The notes below the pieces were generated by a model that made no database searches, was not told the DNA's origin, and worked only from the letters and a program-made list of their open reading frames with translations. From the NCBI GenBank assembly GCA_028279555.1, contig JANQNO010000005.1, positions 620,001-684,000 on the forward strand: a stretch of 64,000 nt of DNA. The letters run 5' to 3'. Origin of the DNA: Sphingorhabdus sp. Lineage in GTDB: Bacteria; Pseudomonadota; Alphaproteobacteria; Sphingomonadales; Sphingomonadaceae. Position numbers and translations under genes: made by a program. Of the stretch, positions 1-9,725 are shown piece by piece; position 1 is the stretch's first letter, and every line of letters begins with the position of its first letter.

Positions 1-1036
1 ACAAACCCCTTTCCTCTGCCGTTGTTGCCAGAAAATAGATGTCGCGATCATGACGGCGGCGTGCCAGCTTTCGGGCTACTTCGAGCAGAACCGCCAGGCC
101 GCTGGCATTGTCGATCGCGCCGTTACATATCCGGTCTTCATCGCCTTCCGGGCCGCAATAGCCGAAATGATCCCAATGTCCCATGAACAATACCGCACCA
201 TTGCCGGGCTTGCGACCGATAATTTTGCCGATGACATTGTTGCTGACGATGCTTTCGATTTTGGTCGATACTTCGAAGTTACCCGTCACTTTCAGCGGCA
301 AACCTTCGAAGGAACTGTCTTGCATCAAATCGCGGATCTTGTCCCAATCCTGCCCTGCCGATGTAAAAAGGCCGACGGCGAATTCGGTGCTGACAGCACC
401 TTGGATTGGAGCACGTGGCCGATGCCCCTCGAGATCGACCGAAGGCCTCGACATCCCGCGCTGCATGAGCTTCCAGTCATCCGGTTCTGCAACATAAATA
501 ATGGCTTCTGCACCGGCTCTGACCAATGCGTCGGCGCGCGCTTCGATCGACCGATATTCTTGCGCAGCATTTTCCGGTGTTTCCGGAAAAAGGAGCAGGG
601 CCTTGCCGGAAATATCGGCTATCAGCGAGCCGTTTCCATCGAGGCCGGTGCCGGCAAAGAAGAGAGGAACATCATCTCTGGAATATTCTTCCTTCGCTCC
701 GATCAGGACAATTTCGTCCTGGCTGAAGCGCAATTTTCGGCCGTTCCTGAAGAATTCCGCTTTCGCTCGGTCAGGTGCATGCGAAACCAAATTCACAGGC
801 TGATACCAGCCTCCATCGCCTGCCGCCGGTTTGAGGCCCGCCTTGGCCCATTGCTCCGAAAGATAGCGGATTGTCTTTTCTTCGCCAGCGGTCCCGGGCT
901 CGCGGCCTTCAAATTCGTCGCTCGCCAACACTGCGATATGACCGCGCAGCGCCTTTTCCTTGATGGACCGCGCATCGGCCTGTCCCGGCGCAGCGAGAAG
1001 CAAAGTAAGGACAATGAATAGCATGGCGCGGTACAT
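1..1036 (-). CDS. M28 family metallopeptidase, 5' part (gene runs off the left edge)
   Basis: The gene reads leftward from ATG 1036 and is still open at base 1, so its C-terminus lies outside the window; about 345 residues are visible. A hydrophobic N-terminus (MYRAMLFIVLTLLLAAPGQA) looks like a signal peptide, so the product should act outside the cytoplasm. A PA-like insert (ADALVRAGAEAIIYV) lies in the middle. The zinc-peptidase signatures come late: GHWDHFG, NGAIDNASG and TAEERGL, which in M28 peptidases supply the His, Asp and Glu metal and catalytic residues. M28 enzymes are zinc aminopeptidases or carboxypeptidases; the exact substrate cannot be read from this part. The family call is firm; the start is likely but a second in-frame ATG lies four codons downstream. 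Confidence 0.88.
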   Translation of the reverse strand, partial: MYRAMLFIVLTLLLAAPGQADARSIKEKALRGHIAVLASDEFEGREPGTAGEEKTIRYLSEQWAKAGLKPAAGDGGWYQPVNLVSHAPDRAKAEFFRNGRKLRFSQDEIVLIGAKEEYSRDDVPLFFAGTGLDGNGSLIADISGKALLLFPETPENAAQEYRSIEARADALVRAGAEAIIYVAEPDDWKLMQRGMSRPSVDLEGHRPRAPIQGAVSTEFAVGLFTSAGQDWDKIRDLMQDSSFEGLPLKVTGNFEVSTKIESIVSNNVIGKIIGRKPGNGAVLFMGHWDHFGYCGPEGDEDRICNGAIDNASGLAVLLEVARKLARRRHDRDIYFLATTAEERGL

Positions 1037-1239
1037 GCCGATGTCGCTCCCCGGATTGTGGCAGTTTACAAAATCAACCTGATTATTCGCATATATCGGG
1101 TTGCTGCGTCTTGCCACAAATAAATATGCCAAAGCTGGAGGGATAACCAGCTCGACGAATTGGCGGATATATTCTCGAATTTGCTTGTGGAATCGATCAA
1201 AAACCGGAATGATGATAAGGCAATCTTGAGGAGGATATT

Positions 1240-2154
1240 ATGCTCGGTGCTGTGCTGTTTCTGGTCGTAGCCGCAATATTATACGCCTTTTTGAGCATCA
1301 AGATGGTGCGGCAGGGTTACAACTATACAATCGAGTATTTTGGACGTTTTCACGAAATTGCACGGCCAGGGCTGAATTTCTATCCGGCTTTTCTCTATCG
1401 CACGGGCCGCAAGGTCAACATGATGGAGCAAGTGCTCGATATTCCCGGGCAGGAGATTATTACCAAGGACAACGCCATGGTTGCCGTCGATGGCGTGGTT
1501 TTCTTCCAGGTGCTGGACGCCGCCAAGGCAGCCTATGAGGTATCCGACCTATATGTCGCGCTTATGAACTTGACGACGACGAATCTGCGCACGGTGATGG
1601 GGTCGATGGATCTGGACGAGCTTCTCTCGCGGCGCGATGAGATAAACGGCCGCCTGCTTGTAGTGGTAGACGATGCCACGACGCCTTGGGGCATCAAGAT
1701 TACGCGCGTCGAGATCAAGGATATCCGTCCACCTGCCGATATTTCCAATGCAATGGCCCGGCAAATGAAGGCCGAGCGCGAAAAGCGCGCTGTCATCCTG
1801 GAAGCCGAGGGCGAAAGGCAGTCAGAAATCCTGAAAGCCGAGGGCGAAAAGCAATCGCAAATCCTGGAGGCCGAGGGGCGGCGGGAAGCAGCTTTCCGCG
1901 ACGCCGAAGCGCGGGAAAGAGAAGCCGAGGCGGAAGCCAAGGCCACGCAGATGGTTTCCGACGCAATTGGCAGCGGCGATTCCAAAGCCATCAACTATTT
2001 CATTGCGCAGGATTATGTGAAAGCGGTCAGCGATTTTGCAACCTCGCCCAACAGCAAGACAATCCTCTTCCCGGTCGAGGCTACGCAGCTTATCGGAACG
2101 CTAGGCGGCATTGGCGAATTGGCCAAAGATGCGATTGAGAAAAAGAAAGGCTAG
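1240..2154 (+). CDS. SPFH/Band 7 membrane protein (stomatin/QmcA-like)
   Basis: This 304-residue protein has one N-terminal membrane anchor (about residues 3-22), an SPFH/Band 7 domain (about 25-180) and a charged alpha-helical tail. The tail holds three near-copies of an ILxAEGExQS unit (about 185-220), a coiled-coil feature typical of stomatin and QmcA-like proteins. Such proteins oligomerise on the membrane and are thought to scaffold microdomains or assist membrane proteases. A strong Shine-Dalgarno (gaggagga) precedes the ATG. The next gene, 14 bases on, encodes an NfeD-type protein, the classic partner of SPFH proteins, so the two are almost certainly one operon. Confidence 0.93.
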   Translation: MLGAVLFLVVAAILYAFLSIKMVRQGYNYTIEYFGRFHEIARPGLNFYPAFLYRTGRKVNMMEQVLDIPGQEIITKDNAMVAVDGVVFFQVLDAAKAAYEVSDLYVALMNLTTTNLRTVMGSMDLDELLSRRDEINGRLLVVVDDATTPWGIKITRVEIKDIRPPADISNAMARQMKAEREKRAVILEAEGERQSEILKAEGEKQSQILEAEGRREAAFRDAEAREREAEAEAKATQMVSDAIGSGDSKAINYFIAQDYVKAVSDFATSPNSKTILFPVEATQLIGTLGGIGELAKDAIEKKKG

Positions 2155-2168
2155 GTCGGAAAAGCGAT

Positions 2169-2618
2169 ATGGACGAGCTTGGCGGCATAGAGATTTACTG
2201 GATCTGGCTTGCACTAGCGGCGCTGTTCGCGATTGGCGAGCTGGCAATCGCACCGGGCATTTTCCTGATATTCATGGCCGCCGCCGCGGCTGGTGTGGGA
2301 ATCATCACCTCCATGATCGGCCTGTCGCTTCCGGCTCAGCTGCTCATTTTCGGGATGTTGACGGTTGCCAGCGTCTATCTGGGGAAAAACTGGTACAAGA
2401 AGAGCGGCGTTGCCAATCGTGATCCGCTGCTCAACGACCGCTCGGCGCGAATGGTCGGACAGCCTGTGACGGTTATCGAGGATGTCAGCAAGAGCGGAGG
2501 CCGCGTGCGCGTTGGCGACAGCGAATGGCCAGCGCGCGGGCCTGATCTGAAGAGCGGCGAAAAGGCACGGATCGCCTATGTCGAGGGCGGCATCCTACAG
2601 CTCGAAAAAATCGAGTAG
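2169..2618 (+). CDS. NfeD family membrane protein
   Basis: The 149-residue product has two to three hydrophobic segments in its first 75 residues and a C-terminal soluble domain (about 88-149) containing RMVGQPVTVIED and GDSEWPARG. This is the OB-fold pattern of short NfeD proteins (YbbJ type). NfeD proteins partner SPFH/stomatin proteins in the membrane; the upstream gene is such a protein. No N-terminal ClpP-like protease domain is present, so this is the short class. Assignment rests on architecture, motif and neighbour, which agree. Confidence 0.9.
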   Translation: MDELGGIEIYWIWLALAALFAIGELAIAPGIFLIFMAAAAAGVGIITSMIGLSLPAQLLIFGMLTVASVYLGKNWYKKSGVANRDPLLNDRSARMVGQPVTVIEDVSKSGGRVRVGDSEWPARGPDLKSGEKARIAYVEGGILQLEKIE

Positions 2619-2648
2619 CTGCATCAATATTACGGATTTGCAGCGTAA

Positions 2649-3239
2649 TTAACGCGCCAGTTTTCCCGCGATGCCGATAATATCATCGAGCGGATTGCCA
2701 TCGCCGTCCAGATCGAGCAGCGAACCAATTCCGCCACCGCTGGCCTGCGCGCCACCGCCACCACCAAGAAGGCCGCCCAGAATATCACCCAGCCCGCCGG
2801 ACGAAGCCGGGGCCGGAGACGGGTCGGCAGCGCCGCCCTGCTGTTTGGACAGATAGCCAGCCACCAGCATGGCCAGAAGCGGGAGCATCTTCTTTAGCAG
2901 CGAGCTATCAATACCGGTCTGATTCGATGCGTGCCCCGCTACCGAGCGGCTGACATCCTTCGATCCGAAAATCTCGCCCAGCACATTGTTGCCCTGCTCA
3001 ACCGGCGTCGGCTGCGGCCCAAGAAGCGATTCGAGCAAACCGCCGCCGCCAAGCTGGCCCAGCACGCTTCCCAGCCCGTCCAGCCCGGAGGGCTGTGCCT
3101 GCGCGGTCTTTTTGAATCCGCCAAGGATGGAGGGAAGCAAGGCTTCTGCTCCCATTTCGGCCACCTGTTCGTTGACACCCAGCTGCTGGGCGATCGAGCC
3201 AATGGCACCGCTCTGTTTCAATATCTGCGCAAGATCCAT
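2649..3239 (-). CDS. DUF937 domain-containing protein with a Ca-binding-like tail
   Basis: The 196-residue protein starts MDLAQILKQSGAIGSIAQQL and has the Gly/Leu-rich helical pattern of the DUF937 family (helices such as AEALLPSILGGFKK), whose function is not established. A Gly/Ala/Pro-rich low-complexity stretch (about 140-170) is followed by DLDGDGNPLDD near residue 176, which looks like a single EF-hand or dockerin-type calcium loop, then a short terminal helix. There is no signal peptide. The ATG is preceded by AGGAGG. The neighbouring 104-residue protein at 3883-4197 ends in a very similar acidic loop. Confidence 0.8.
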   Translation of the reverse strand: MDLAQILKQSGAIGSIAQQLGVNEQVAEMGAEALLPSILGGFKKTAQAQPSGLDGLGSVLGQLGGGGLLESLLGPQPTPVEQGNNVLGEIFGSKDVSRSVAGHASNQTGIDSSLLKKMLPLLAMLVAGYLSKQQGGAADPSPAPASSGGLGDILGGLLGGGGGAQASGGGIGSLLDLDGDGNPLDDIIGIAGKLAR

Positions 3240-3415
3240 GATTTATTTCCTCCTAGTTGCCGTTCTTTTGGAACTGGCCATCGCCGTTGGCAAGCAGCTT
3301 GCGCATAAATCGCGATCATAAACTCCAGAATTTACAATAACGGCGCAATTCTTCCTGCAAAAACCGGTCAAGTTGTCCTATAGCATTTTCAGAAATCTGA
3401 AACGGGAGAAAGTCT

Positions 3416-3814
3416 TTGAGTATTTTTTCAAAAATCAAAAATGCAATCTTTGGCGGCGAAGCCAAGGCAGCCGAACCGGAACAGCCCGGCATGATGGAGA
3501 GCATTGCTGCTGCTACAACCGATGCAGTCCAGCAGGCCGCAGCCGAGGCCAATGCTGCAGTGGATATCGAAACCCGCCTTGATGAAATGGCTGCTACCAA
3601 CCCGCAACAGTTGAACTGGCGGACCTCTATCGTTGATCTCATGAAGCTGGTCGGTATGGAAAGCTCGTTGCAGGAACGCAAAGACCTGGCCATGGAACTG
3701 GGCTACACGGGCGAACTCAATGGAAGCGCAGAGATGAATATCTGGCTGCACAAACAGGTCATGCGCGAACTGGCAGAAAATGGGGGGACCGTTCCAGCCG
3801 AATTGCTGGACTGA
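3416..3814 (+). CDS. DUF3597 domain-containing protein
   Basis: This 132-residue protein begins MSIFSKIKNAIFGG and contains TNPQQLNWRTSIVDLMKLVG followed by a region like ERKDLAMELGYTGELNGSAEMNIWLHKQVM. This matches the DUF3597 pattern (small LysM-neighbour-like helical proteins of unknown function). The start is TTG at 3416, chosen because GGGAGAAAG lies just upstream and family members begin in this way. It lies alone on the forward strand between two reverse-strand genes and ends at a strong terminator. Function is not known. Confidence 0.82.
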   Translation: MSIFSKIKNAIFGGEAKAAEPEQPGMMESIAAATTDAVQQAAAEANAAVDIETRLDEMAATNPQQLNWRTSIVDLMKLVGMESSLQERKDLAMELGYTGELNGSAEMNIWLHKQVMRELAENGGTVPAELLD

Positions 3815-3836
3815 CTATTTCCGTCTTTGCGCATAA

Positions 3837-3867
3837 GAAAGGCCCGGTCACCCCGGGCCTTTTTTTG
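3837..3867. terminator. Bidirectional intrinsic terminator
   Basis: An 8-bp GC-rich stem (AGGCCCGG / CCGGGCCT) with a 5-base loop is followed by a run of T on the forward strand. It is preceded by an A-rich run that becomes a U tract on the reverse strand. It lies between the convergent ends of the DUF3597 gene and the 104-residue gene and can serve both. Confidence 0.9.
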
Positions 3868-3882
3868 TGTCAGGCTGGTTGA

Positions 3883-4197
3883 CTATTTCTTGCCGAAAAG
3901 TCCTTTGGTCATATCACCAAGGTCATCAACGACGGAGCCGTCACCGTCCTTGTCAAGAAAACCAGTGAGCTTGTCCATCAGACCGCCTTCGCCTTCACCG
4001 CCCAGCATGTCCTTGATGGAATCAACTGAGACTCCATGCTCATCGGCCAGGTCCTGAATGGCCTGAATTTTGTCGCCACCTTCGCTGCCGAGCTTTTCCG
4101 TGAGGCCTGAAACAATGGATTGGGCCTTGTCGGCGGGCACGCCCAGTTTTTCAGCAATGTCGTCCACACTGCCCAGCAAATTGTCCAGAATACTCAT
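3883..4197 (-). CDS. Small acidic protein with Ca-binding-like loop, unknown function
   Basis: The 104-residue acidic protein starts MSILDNLLGSVDDIAEKLGV after an AAGGAGAAGG ribosome binding site. It is predicted mostly helical, with repeated LG/VS turns, and ends in DKDGDGSVVDD (residues 82-92), resembling one calcium-binding EF-hand or dockerin loop, then a short helix. I do not recognise a characterised homologue; the N-terminal pattern (LGVPADKAQSIVSGL) is reminiscent of DUF937-type proteins, and the DUF937 gene 650 bases away carries the same kind of tail. It probably has its own promoter because the upstream pckA stop is 63 bases away. Confidence 0.75.
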   Translation of the reverse strand: MSILDNLLGSVDDIAEKLGVPADKAQSIVSGLTEKLGSEGGDKIQAIQDLADEHGVSVDSIKDMLGGEGEGGLMDKLTGFLDKDGDGSVVDDLGDMTKGLFGKK

Positions 4198-4260
4198 GAC
4201 CTTCTCCTTTTGTGATTGACTATCGATAACCCAGTTTTGCCAAGATACGAGTTTTCAAAA

Positions 4261-5856
4261 TCAGGCCGCCTTCAGAGCCGCCTCCCGCACCGACTGATCG
4301 ACATGGGCCGCAAACTGTTCGAAATTCTCAACGAAAAGGCTTACAAGCTTATAGGCCATAGCGTCATATTCTTCGCCATTGGCCCAGGTGCCGCGCGGAT
4401 CCAATATAGCAGCGTTCACGCCCGGCACGCTGACCGGTACCTCGAACCCGAAATTGGGGTCGAGCCTGAATTCTACATCATTCAGGCTTCCATCGAGCGC
4501 CGCGTTAAGTAGCGCGCGCGTATCCTTGATGGGCATGCGGTTGCCCACGCCATATTTCCCGCCGGTCCACCCGGTGTTCACAAGCCAGCAGGTCACGCCG
4601 CCCTTGGCAATACGTTCCTTCAACAGATTTCCGTAAACGCTAGGATGGCGCGGCATAAATGGTGCGCCAAAGCAGGTTGAAAAAGTGGCTTCGGGCTCGG
4701 TCACACCAATTTCGGTGCCTGCCACCTTCGCCGTATAGCCGGAAAGGAAGTGATACATCGCCTGGTCCGGCGTCAGACGAGCAATAGGTGGCAGAACGCC
4801 AAACGCATCCGCCGTCAGCATAATGACATTTTTGGGAACCGGACCCAGATTGTCCTTAGAGGCATTAGGGATGAAATCGATCGGATAGGCCCCGCGCGTA
4901 TTTTCAGCCAGGCTCGAATCATCGAAGTCGAGCGCGCGTGTATCCTCGTCCATCACAACATTTTCGAGGACAGTACCAAACCGCCGCGTGGTTGCATAAA
5001 TTTCCGGCTCTGCTTCTTCTGACAAGCGGATCATTTTTGCATAACAGCCGCCTTCAAAATTGAAGACGGCGCTGTCAGACCAACCATGCTCGTCATCGCC
5101 AATCAGCGTGCGGCTGGCGTCGGCCGAAAGGGTGGTCTTGCCTGTGCCGGAAAGTCCAAAGAAAATTGCCGTATCGCCACCCGGTCCGATATTGGCGGAA
5201 CAGTGCATTGGCATTATGCCCTTTTGCGGCAAGAGATAGTTGAGCAATCCGAAGACGGATTTCTTCATTTCACCGGCATATTTGGTCCCACCGATCAGAA
5301 TCAGCTTCTCGGTGAAGTTCACCGCTATAACCGTTTCACTGCGACAGCCATGACGCTCGGGATCCGCTCGGAAACTGGGCAAATCTATAATCGTATATTC
5401 AGGCACAAAATCTGCAAGTTCGCCGGGCTCCGGGCGAACGAGCAACGTGCGAATAAACAGATTATGCCAGGCGAGCTCATTGATTACGCGCACATTGACA
5501 CGATGTTCGGCTTGAGAGCCACCATAGAGGTCAGCAACATAGAGCTGGGTCTTGTCGTTAACCGCGGCGAGGAAATCCGCCTTCAACGCAGCGAAATGTT
5601 CAGGTGCCATCGGAACATTGGTTTGGCCCCACCAGATACTGTCACGCGTCTCGTCATCCTGGACAATAAATTTGTCTTTGGCGGAACGGCCTGTATGCGC
5701 CCCTGTTTGTACAACGAGAGGGCCATGCCGCGCCATTTTGCCTTCGTCATTTGCCAGCGCCGATTCGACCAGTTGCGGCGTGCCGTAGTTCCAATGCAGC
5801 GTCGCACCGGTTTCTATGGATTGGTCCGACAGCGAAAATGCAGGGATGGTAGACAC
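4261..5856 (-). CDS. pckA: Phosphoenolpyruvate carboxykinase (ATP)
   Basis: PckA decarboxylates and phosphorylates oxaloacetate to PEP with ATP, the first committed step of gluconeogenesis, in the cytoplasm. Visible motifs are [18 protein letters not shown], the kinase-1a P-loop [13 protein letters not shown], the metal-binding LIGDDEHGW and a C-terminal [12 protein letters not shown], all hallmarks of the ATP-dependent family. I chose GTG at 5856 (531 residues, the family's usual size) because AAGGAG lies ten bases upstream. In-frame ATGs at 5880 and 5934 lack a ribosome binding site and would add non-conserved residues. Divergent from the chvI operon, a linkage often seen in Alphaproteobacteria. 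Confidence 0.97.
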   Translation of the reverse strand: MSTIPAFSLSDQSIETGATLHWNYGTPQLVESALANDEGKMARHGPLVVQTGAHTGRSAKDKFIVQDDETRDSIWWGQTNVPMAPEHFAALKADFLAAVNDKTQLYVADLYGGSQAEHRVNVRVINELAWHNLFIRTLLVRPEPGELADFVPEYTIIDLPSFRADPERHGCRSETVIAVNFTEKLILIGGTKYAGEMKKSVFGLLNYLLPQKGIMPMHCSANIGPGGDTAIFFGLSGTGKTTLSADASRTLIGDDEHGWSDSAVFNFEGGCYAKMIRLSEEAEPEIYATTRRFGTVLENVVMDEDTRALDFDDSSLAENTRGAYPIDFIPNASKDNLGPVPKNVIMLTADAFGVLPPIARLTPDQAMYHFLSGYTAKVAGTEIGVTEPEATFSTCFGAPFMPRHPSVYGNLLKERIAKGGVTCWLVNTGWTGGKYGVGNRMPIKDTRALLNAALDGSLNDVEFRLDPNFGFEVPVSVPGVNAAILDPRGTWANGEEYDAMAYKLVSLFVENFEQFAAHVDQSVREAALKAA

Positions 5857-6079
5857 GTTTTGGCGGCTCCTTGAAGGCATAAACCGAGTCTTGCAAATGA
5901 GGGGCTGGCAAGACCCTTGTGATGCATGGCGCACTAGTCGAGCGCGGCCAGTAGGTCAAATCCCCATAACAGAAATCATGAGGATTAAGTGAATACAAAT
6001 TATCGCGGGAGCGTATTGAGCGCTGCGCTTGATTGCACTGGCCATTGATGCGCCGCTTCGTCGCGCCTATAGAGCCGCG

Positions 6080-6787
6080 ATGGACGCCAATATCGCACTC
6101 GTCGACGACGATAAGAATATCCTGACATCGGTATCTATAGCCATGCAGGCGGAGGGCTTTGCCACGCGTATCTACTCGGATGGCGAGACCGCCCTGCAAG
6201 CGCTCACCGAAAACCCGGCGGATTTGGGTATATTCGACATCAAGATGCCGCGCATGGATGGTCTGGAGCTGCTTCGCAGATTACGTGAAAAAAGCAGCAT
6301 GCCCGTGATTTTTTTGACATCGAAAGACGAAGAAATCGACGAAGCGCTCGGACTGGCAATGGGTGCCGATGACTATATTACAAAGCCATTCTCGCAGCGC
6401 CTGTTGATCGCCCGTGTAAAGGCAATATTGCGCCGCGCCGGTGCCAGTGGCGAAACCGAAGTAGATACCGAAAGCGACGAGCCGCAAATTTTGGAGCGAG
6501 GTAAGCTGGAAATGGACCCAGCACGCCATCAGGTGAAGTGGGATGGCAAACCGCTCACCCTCACTGTCACTGAGTTCATGATCCTTGAAGCGCTTGCCAA
6601 CCGCCCTGGTGTGGTTCGCACGCGCGACCAGCTTATGGACGCGGCGTACCAGGATGATGTCTATGTCGATGATCGCACGATCGACAGTCATATCAAAAGG
6701 CTAAGGCGAAAATTTCGCGAGATAGATTCCGAGTTTTCAGCTATCGACACTCTATATGGCGCTGGATACCGATTTGCCGAGGAGTGA
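6080..6787 (+). CDS. chvI: ChvI-type response regulator
   Basis: An OmpR-family regulator of 235 residues: a receiver domain (about 4-118) with acidic pocket DDD at 9-11 and phosphoacceptor Asp53 in [11 protein letters not shown], then a winged-helix DNA-binding domain (about 135-233) ending in [15 protein letters not shown] and LYGAGYRF. Together with the overlapping kinase gene it forms the ChvG-ChvI system, which in Alphaproteobacteria senses acid or envelope stress. ATG 6080 ([13 protein letters not shown]) was chosen because family members start here; the frame stays open upstream to 6029 but that stretch is not conserved-looking. It overlaps chvG by 32 bases. Confidence 0.95.
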   Translation: MDANIALVDDDKNILTSVSIAMQAEGFATRIYSDGETALQALTENPADLGIFDIKMPRMDGLELLRRLREKSSMPVIFLTSKDEEIDEALGLAMGADDYITKPFSQRLLIARVKAILRRAGASGETEVDTESDEPQILERGKLEMDPARHQVKWDGKPLTLTVTEFMILEALANRPGVVRTRDQLMDAAYQDDVYVDDRTIDSHIKRLRRKFREIDSEFSAIDTLYGAGYRFAEE

Positions 6788-8336
6788 ACCGCCGGGGCTG
6801 GAGCTGGGCTGGACGCGCAGCCTTTCGCTGACCAGCAGGATATTGGCCGTCAATCTGTTTGTGCTTGCCCTCTTTGCGGGCGGGCTCTTCTTTCTCGACA
6901 GCTATCGCTCGCGGCTGATCGATGAGAATATGCGCGACGTCGCAACGGAGGCCGGGGTCATTTCCAAAACCCTGCCGCTTGTTGTGGAGGCGGACCGCGA
7001 GAAATTTATCACCCGCTTTGCTGAGCAGCATGAATCTCGCGTTCGGCTTTATGATGAAGATGGCAGCAAAATTCTGGACAGCTTCGCGCTGGCCCCACCC
7101 ACCTACAGTCTAAGAGACCCGGATAGCGAACCGTTTCGAAAGAAAGCTGCACGAGTTTTGGACAGGAGCTTTGATTTCCTGGTGATGGCGCCGCGACTGG
7201 CAGTCTTTCGCGAGCCCGAAAATGACGTCGCTTCCCAGTGGCCCGAAGTCGCAAATATCAGCGGGAACGAGCCCTCTTCGATGGTCCGGCTGGCACCAGA
7301 TGTCACGCATATGGTCAGCGCCGGCCAAATAATGAATGGCAGCTCAGACAAAATCCTTGTGACACGAAACGCGCGCGACATCCGGCTTTTTGTCCGCGCC
7401 GAGCGATCCAGTATTGCTCTTTTCTTTCTGCTTGTTCTGGGGATTGCTGTGCTGCTCTCGCTGTTTCTGGCGCGCACGATCGTTCGTCCCATCCGCCACC
7501 TCGCACGTGCTGCCGTCAAGGTCAGGTTGGGCCGAGCGCAGGAAGTAACCGTGCCGCGCCTGCCCGACCGCCGGGATGAAATCGGTCTTTTGGCGCGCGC
7601 GCTTTCCGACATGAGTATTGCCCTGCGCCAGCGTATCGACGCGACCGAGGCATTCGCCGCCGATGTAGCGCATGAAATCAAGAACCCACTTGCCTCGTTG
7701 CGCTCTGCACTGGATGGCCTCGATAACCTGAAAGACAGCAAGCTGAGATCCCAATTGATGGATGTTGCCAAAGCCGATGTGAAGCGAATGGATCGGCTGA
7801 TCAGCGATATTTCGGAGGCAAGCCGCGTTGACGCGCAGCTTGCCAAGGCCAAGTTCGAACCGATAGACTTGGGTGACATGATCGACCAGCTACTCGCAGC
7901 GCGTGAAAAAAGGGAACGCGAAAAAGAGGTAAAGGTCGCCTTTGCCCGACCGCGGCGTGGTGTCGCCGTCGTCATGGGCGAGGATATCCGAATTGAACGT
8001 GTTCTCAACAATCTGATCGACAATGCTGAGTCTTTTTCACCTGAAGGCGGATTGATAGAGATTGCCGCGACCTGCGCCGAAGACGAAATTCTGGTCAGAA
8101 TCAGCGACGAAGGGCCCGGCGTTCCGGAAAGCGAGCGGGAAGCCATTTTTCGGCGCTTCCATTCCGAACGCCCCGCAAGTGAGGATTTTGGCAACCATAG
8201 CGGTCTGGGCCTGGCAATCGCGCGAACCATTATCGAAGGCCATCAGGGAAGCATTACGGTTCAAGATCGTGAAGATGGTCGCAGCGGAGCCTGCTTCGAA
8301 ATCGCTCTACCCAGCGCGGAGGCGTCGCTTGGCTGA
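6756..8336 (+). CDS. chvG: ChvG/ExoS-type sensor histidine kinase
   Basis: The 526-residue membrane kinase has a first transmembrane helix at about 29-48, a periplasmic sensor region of about 170 residues, and a second helix near 222-242. A HAMP segment ([19 protein letters not shown]), a HisKA domain with phospho-His in [16 protein letters not shown], and an ATPase domain with [22 protein letters not shown] and GLGLAIA follow. It is the sensor for the preceding response regulator; start and stop overlap its neighbours on both sides, indicating translational coupling through chvI-chvG-hprK. Confidence 0.95.
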   Translation: MALDTDLPRSEPPGLELGWTRSLSLTSRILAVNLFVLALFAGGLFFLDSYRSRLIDENMRDVATEAGVISKTLPLVVEADREKFITRFAEQHESRVRLYDEDGSKILDSFALAPPTYSLRDPDSEPFRKKAARVLDRSFDFLVMAPRLAVFREPENDVASQWPEVANISGNEPSSMVRLAPDVTHMVSAGQIMNGSSDKILVTRNARDIRLFVRAERSSIALFFLLVLGIAVLLSLFLARTIVRPIRHLARAAVKVRLGRAQEVTVPRLPDRRDEIGLLARALSDMSIALRQRIDATEAFAADVAHEIKNPLASLRSALDGLDNLKDSKLRSQLMDVAKADVKRMDRLISDISEASRVDAQLAKAKFEPIDLGDMIDQLLAAREKREREKEVKVAFARPRRGVAVVMGEDIRIERVLNNLIDNAESFSPEGGLIEIAATCAEDEILVRISDEGPGVPESEREAIFRRFHSERPASEDFGNHSGLGLAIARTIIEGHQGSITVQDREDGRSGACFEIALPSAEASLG

Positions 8337-8769
8337 AGATGCAAAGCTTTATGGTACTGCTGTCGCGATCGGCAAGGCCGGCGTCTTGATAACCGGTCAT
8401 TCCGGCAGCGGCAAATCCGATCTCGCGCTTCGCTTGATCGACCGCGGTGCGACGCTGGTTAGCGACGATATTGCCGTAGTGCGAAAAAAAAATGACCGGC
8501 TTGTGCTTTACGCAGCTCCCAATATCGGCGGCAAGCTTGAGGTTCGAAATGTCGGAATTATGCCCTTTAAACACAAGGAAGCTGTTAGGCTCGAGCTAGT
8601 TGTCGATCTGGCTTCTGCTGCCGAGCGGCTCCCGCTAAAGCAAAAAATGCAACGGATTATGGGTGTTCAAATTCCCGCCATCGCTCTCAATGCGAAGGAA
8701 GCGAGCGCGCCTATTAAGGTAAAGCTGGCATTGGAGAATTTGGCGTTAGGTGGCGGCAAGAATGGGTAA
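8329..8769 (+). CDS. hprK: HPr kinase/phosphorylase, short alphaproteobacterial form
   Basis: HprK phosphorylates a serine of HPr and can reverse the reaction. The 146-residue product has only the C-terminal catalytic domain, as usual in Alphaproteobacteria. The P-loop GHSGSGKS lies at 23-30, followed by LALRLIDRGATLVSDDIAVV. I chose TTG 8329, which overlaps the chvG stop, because a full GGAGG lies six bases upstream; the frame stays open further upstream inside chvG but that part is out-of-frame kinase sequence. The HPr substrate is encoded four genes down in the same operon. Confidence 0.92.
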   Translation: MAEDAKLYGTAVAIGKAGVLITGHSGSGKSDLALRLIDRGATLVSDDIAVVRKKNDRLVLYAAPNIGGKLEVRNVGIMPFKHKEAVRLELVVDLASAAERLPLKQKMQRIMGVQIPAIALNAKEASAPIKVKLALENLALGGGKNG

Positions 8770-9697
8770 AGAAACCGAAACTGTGCCGAAGAGAATCTTG
8801 CTTGTTACCGGCCTGTCCGGAGCCGGCAAGACGACTGTCCTGAAGACATTGGAAGATCTGGGCTGGGAAGCGGTCGACAATTTCCCGATCCGGCTTGCCG
8901 CGCCGCTGTTGGAACTGCCGTCGCCGGAAGGACGGGAAGAGCCTGCTCTCCCGCTTGCGCTTGGCTTTGACACGCGCACGCGCGGCTTTGATGCTCAAAA
9001 GCTGATCCGGCAGATCAAGCGTCTGCAAAAACGCGATGATCTTGAAGTGATGACGCTTTTTCTGGATTGCTCCGGTACGGAAATCGAAAGGCGCTATTCC
9101 GAAACGCGCCGGCGGCACCCGCTTGCCCAGGATCGTCCCGCTATCGATGGCATTGCCCAGGAAAGAACGCTGACGGATCCACTCAGGCGCTGGGCCGATC
9201 AGGTTATCGACACCTCGCGTCTAACGGCCAGCGACCTGCAGGTGCAGATACGCGAGCGATTTCGGGTTGAAGCTCACGCGAAAATGAATGTGGCAGTGAG
9301 CAGCTTTGGTTATTCGCGCGGCATTCCGCATAATGTCGATTTGATGTTCGACATGCGTTTTCTCAAAAACCCGCATTGGATCGATGAGCTGCGACCGCTG
9401 ACCGGTTTGGACCAGGCCGTCGCCGACTATGTGAGCAGCGATCCCGCCTTTGCGGATGCGACTGGGAAAGTCCGCGAATTGCTGCAACTGTTGTTGCCGC
9501 TCTACGACGCGCAGGGCAAAGCCTATGTGACTATTGCCTTTGGCTGTACTGGCGGACGCCATCGCTCGGTCTATGTCGCAGAGACTTTTGCGAAATGGTT
9601 GCACGAAGATGGTTTTTCGCCCACCATATCGCATCGCAACTTGACATCGCGCCCGATTGATGCGCTCGAAAGCGCTGATAAGGCGGAACAACAGTGA
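8762..9697 (+). CDS. rapZ: RapZ-type nucleotide-binding protein
   Basis: The 311-residue protein has an N-terminal P-loop GLSGAGKT (17-24) and the RapZ/YvcJ signatures SETRRRHPLA, SFGYSRGIP, DMRFLKNPHW and FGCTGGRHRSVYVAE. In E. coli RapZ is an RNase E adapter that controls glucosamine-6-phosphate synthase through small RNAs; in Alphaproteobacteria its role is less clear, but the gene is regularly found next to hprK and PTS genes as here. ATG 8762 overlaps the hprK stop. An in-frame ATG at 8750 would add four residues. Confidence 0.93.
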   Translation: MGKETETVPKRILLVTGLSGAGKTTVLKTLEDLGWEAVDNFPIRLAAPLLELPSPEGREEPALPLALGFDTRTRGFDAQKLIRQIKRLQKRDDLEVMTLFLDCSGTEIERRYSETRRRHPLAQDRPAIDGIAQERTLTDPLRRWADQVIDTSRLTASDLQVQIRERFRVEAHAKMNVAVSSFGYSRGIPHNVDLMFDMRFLKNPHWIDELRPLTGLDQAVADYVSSDPAFADATGKVRELLQLLLPLYDAQGKAYVTIAFGCTGGRHRSVYVAETFAKWLHEDGFSPTISHRNLTSRPIDALESADKAEQQ

Positions 9698-9725
9698 ACA
9701 AGACAGTAGTCGGGGCAGCATTTCT

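Noticed and set aside
50..1021. Forward open frame of 323 codons at the left edge
   Set aside because: It is antisense to the M28 peptidase, whose reverse-strand translation shows clear zinc-peptidase motifs; the forward protein has no recognisable domain.
5086..5874. Forward open frame of 262 codons
   Set aside because: Antisense to pckA.
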